Below are positions 63,697 through 64,000 of a DNA stretch of 64,000 nt, piece by piece. A model generated the notes under the pieces. It was not told the DNA's origin, ran no database searches, and worked only from the letters and a program-made list of their open reading frames with translations. The DNA is from Erinaceus europaeus (lineage: Eukaryota; Chordata; Mammalia; Eulipotyphla; Erinaceidae). The stretch is taken from the NCBI RefSeq assembly GCF_950295315.1, contig NC_080164.1, forward strand, positions 62,448,042 to 62,512,041. Reading direction: 5' to 3'. Position numbers and translations under genes: made by a program. Every line of letters begins with the position of its first letter. Within the stretch, counting starts at the first letter, position 1.

Positions 63697-64000
63697 CTGT
63701 CTCTGCTTTTACAGAGCTGCTAATGCTAGTAATTCACCTCACTCATCCTAGTGCCCTGATTATCTTAGATTTCATTCTTGCTTTTGTCCTCTCTTTGACT
63801 TACCAAACCTAATAAAAAAAGATCCTTCACTTTCTCATTTAGCTACAACAGATGAGTTCTAAAGGGAACTGTACCTTTCTGGCTTTTCAACTTTGTGTTT
63901 CTTGAACTCCCAGTTTCCCCACCACCACCACCACCCTCCACCCCAGTGATGTCAGTCTTTGACAGCCATCCAAGAAGATAAAGGCCATTAGTAGAGGATT
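63697..64000. other. Unassigned sequence at window end
   Basis: A short (CCA)n at 63919-63935; nothing else. Confidence 0.4.

Noticed and set aside
63107..63751. 214-codon plus-strand open frame
   Set aside because: Its C-terminal third is a SINE inserted with a target duplication, and no domain is recognisable.

Overview
The window is mammalian nuclear DNA. It has GT-AG introns, CpG-island promoters, LINE-1 remnants and a very dense load of tRNA-derived SINEs. The SINE heads and tails (polyadenylation-signal-rich A tails, pyrimidine-rich 3' parts) look like those described from hedgehogs (Erinaceidae, ERI-type SINEs). I therefore infer a eulipotyphlan, most likely a hedgehog; this rests on repeat recognition, not on a search.

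Left part (about 1.1 to 37.6 kb, minus strand): a complete and apparently intact two-pore channel 3 gene, TPCN3. I traced 19 coding exons by splice sites, reading phase and homology to two-pore channels. Together they give 2,319 coding bases, i.e. 772 residues plus a stop. The first exon lies in a CpG island near 37.3 kb and the stop codon is at 1103-1105. The protein has two six-helix channel repeats, both selectivity filters, an arginine-rich S4 in the second repeat and a degenerate EF-hand linker. One intron is a 143-bp minor-spliceosome AT-AC intron; another has a GC donor. A short relic resembling exon 18 lies in the last intron.

Middle part (about 37.6 to 59 kb): no protein-coding gene that I can support. 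It holds SINEs, LINE-like retroposon copies, an old L1 ORF2 fragment split by a younger SINE, and a 0.7-kb near-pure purine tract. It also holds a head-to-tail array of about 400-bp units (49.7 to 51.6 kb, one outlying copy at 53.4 kb), most carrying a CTCF-like core motif in the same orientation. The array lies between the two genes, which are divergently transcribed, so an insulator role is an attractive but untested idea.

Right part (59 to 64 kb, plus strand): the microprotein gene MTLN (mitoregulin, formerly annotated as a long non-coding RNA). A 56-codon ORF sits wholly in the first exon inside a CpG-rich promoter. An intron swollen by a compound TG microsatellite and an untranslated second exon with AATAAA follow. 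The rest is SINE and LINE sequence up to the window end. The two genes encode unrelated membrane proteins, a cation channel and an inner-mitochondrial-membrane microprotein; nothing in the sequence suggests that they work together.
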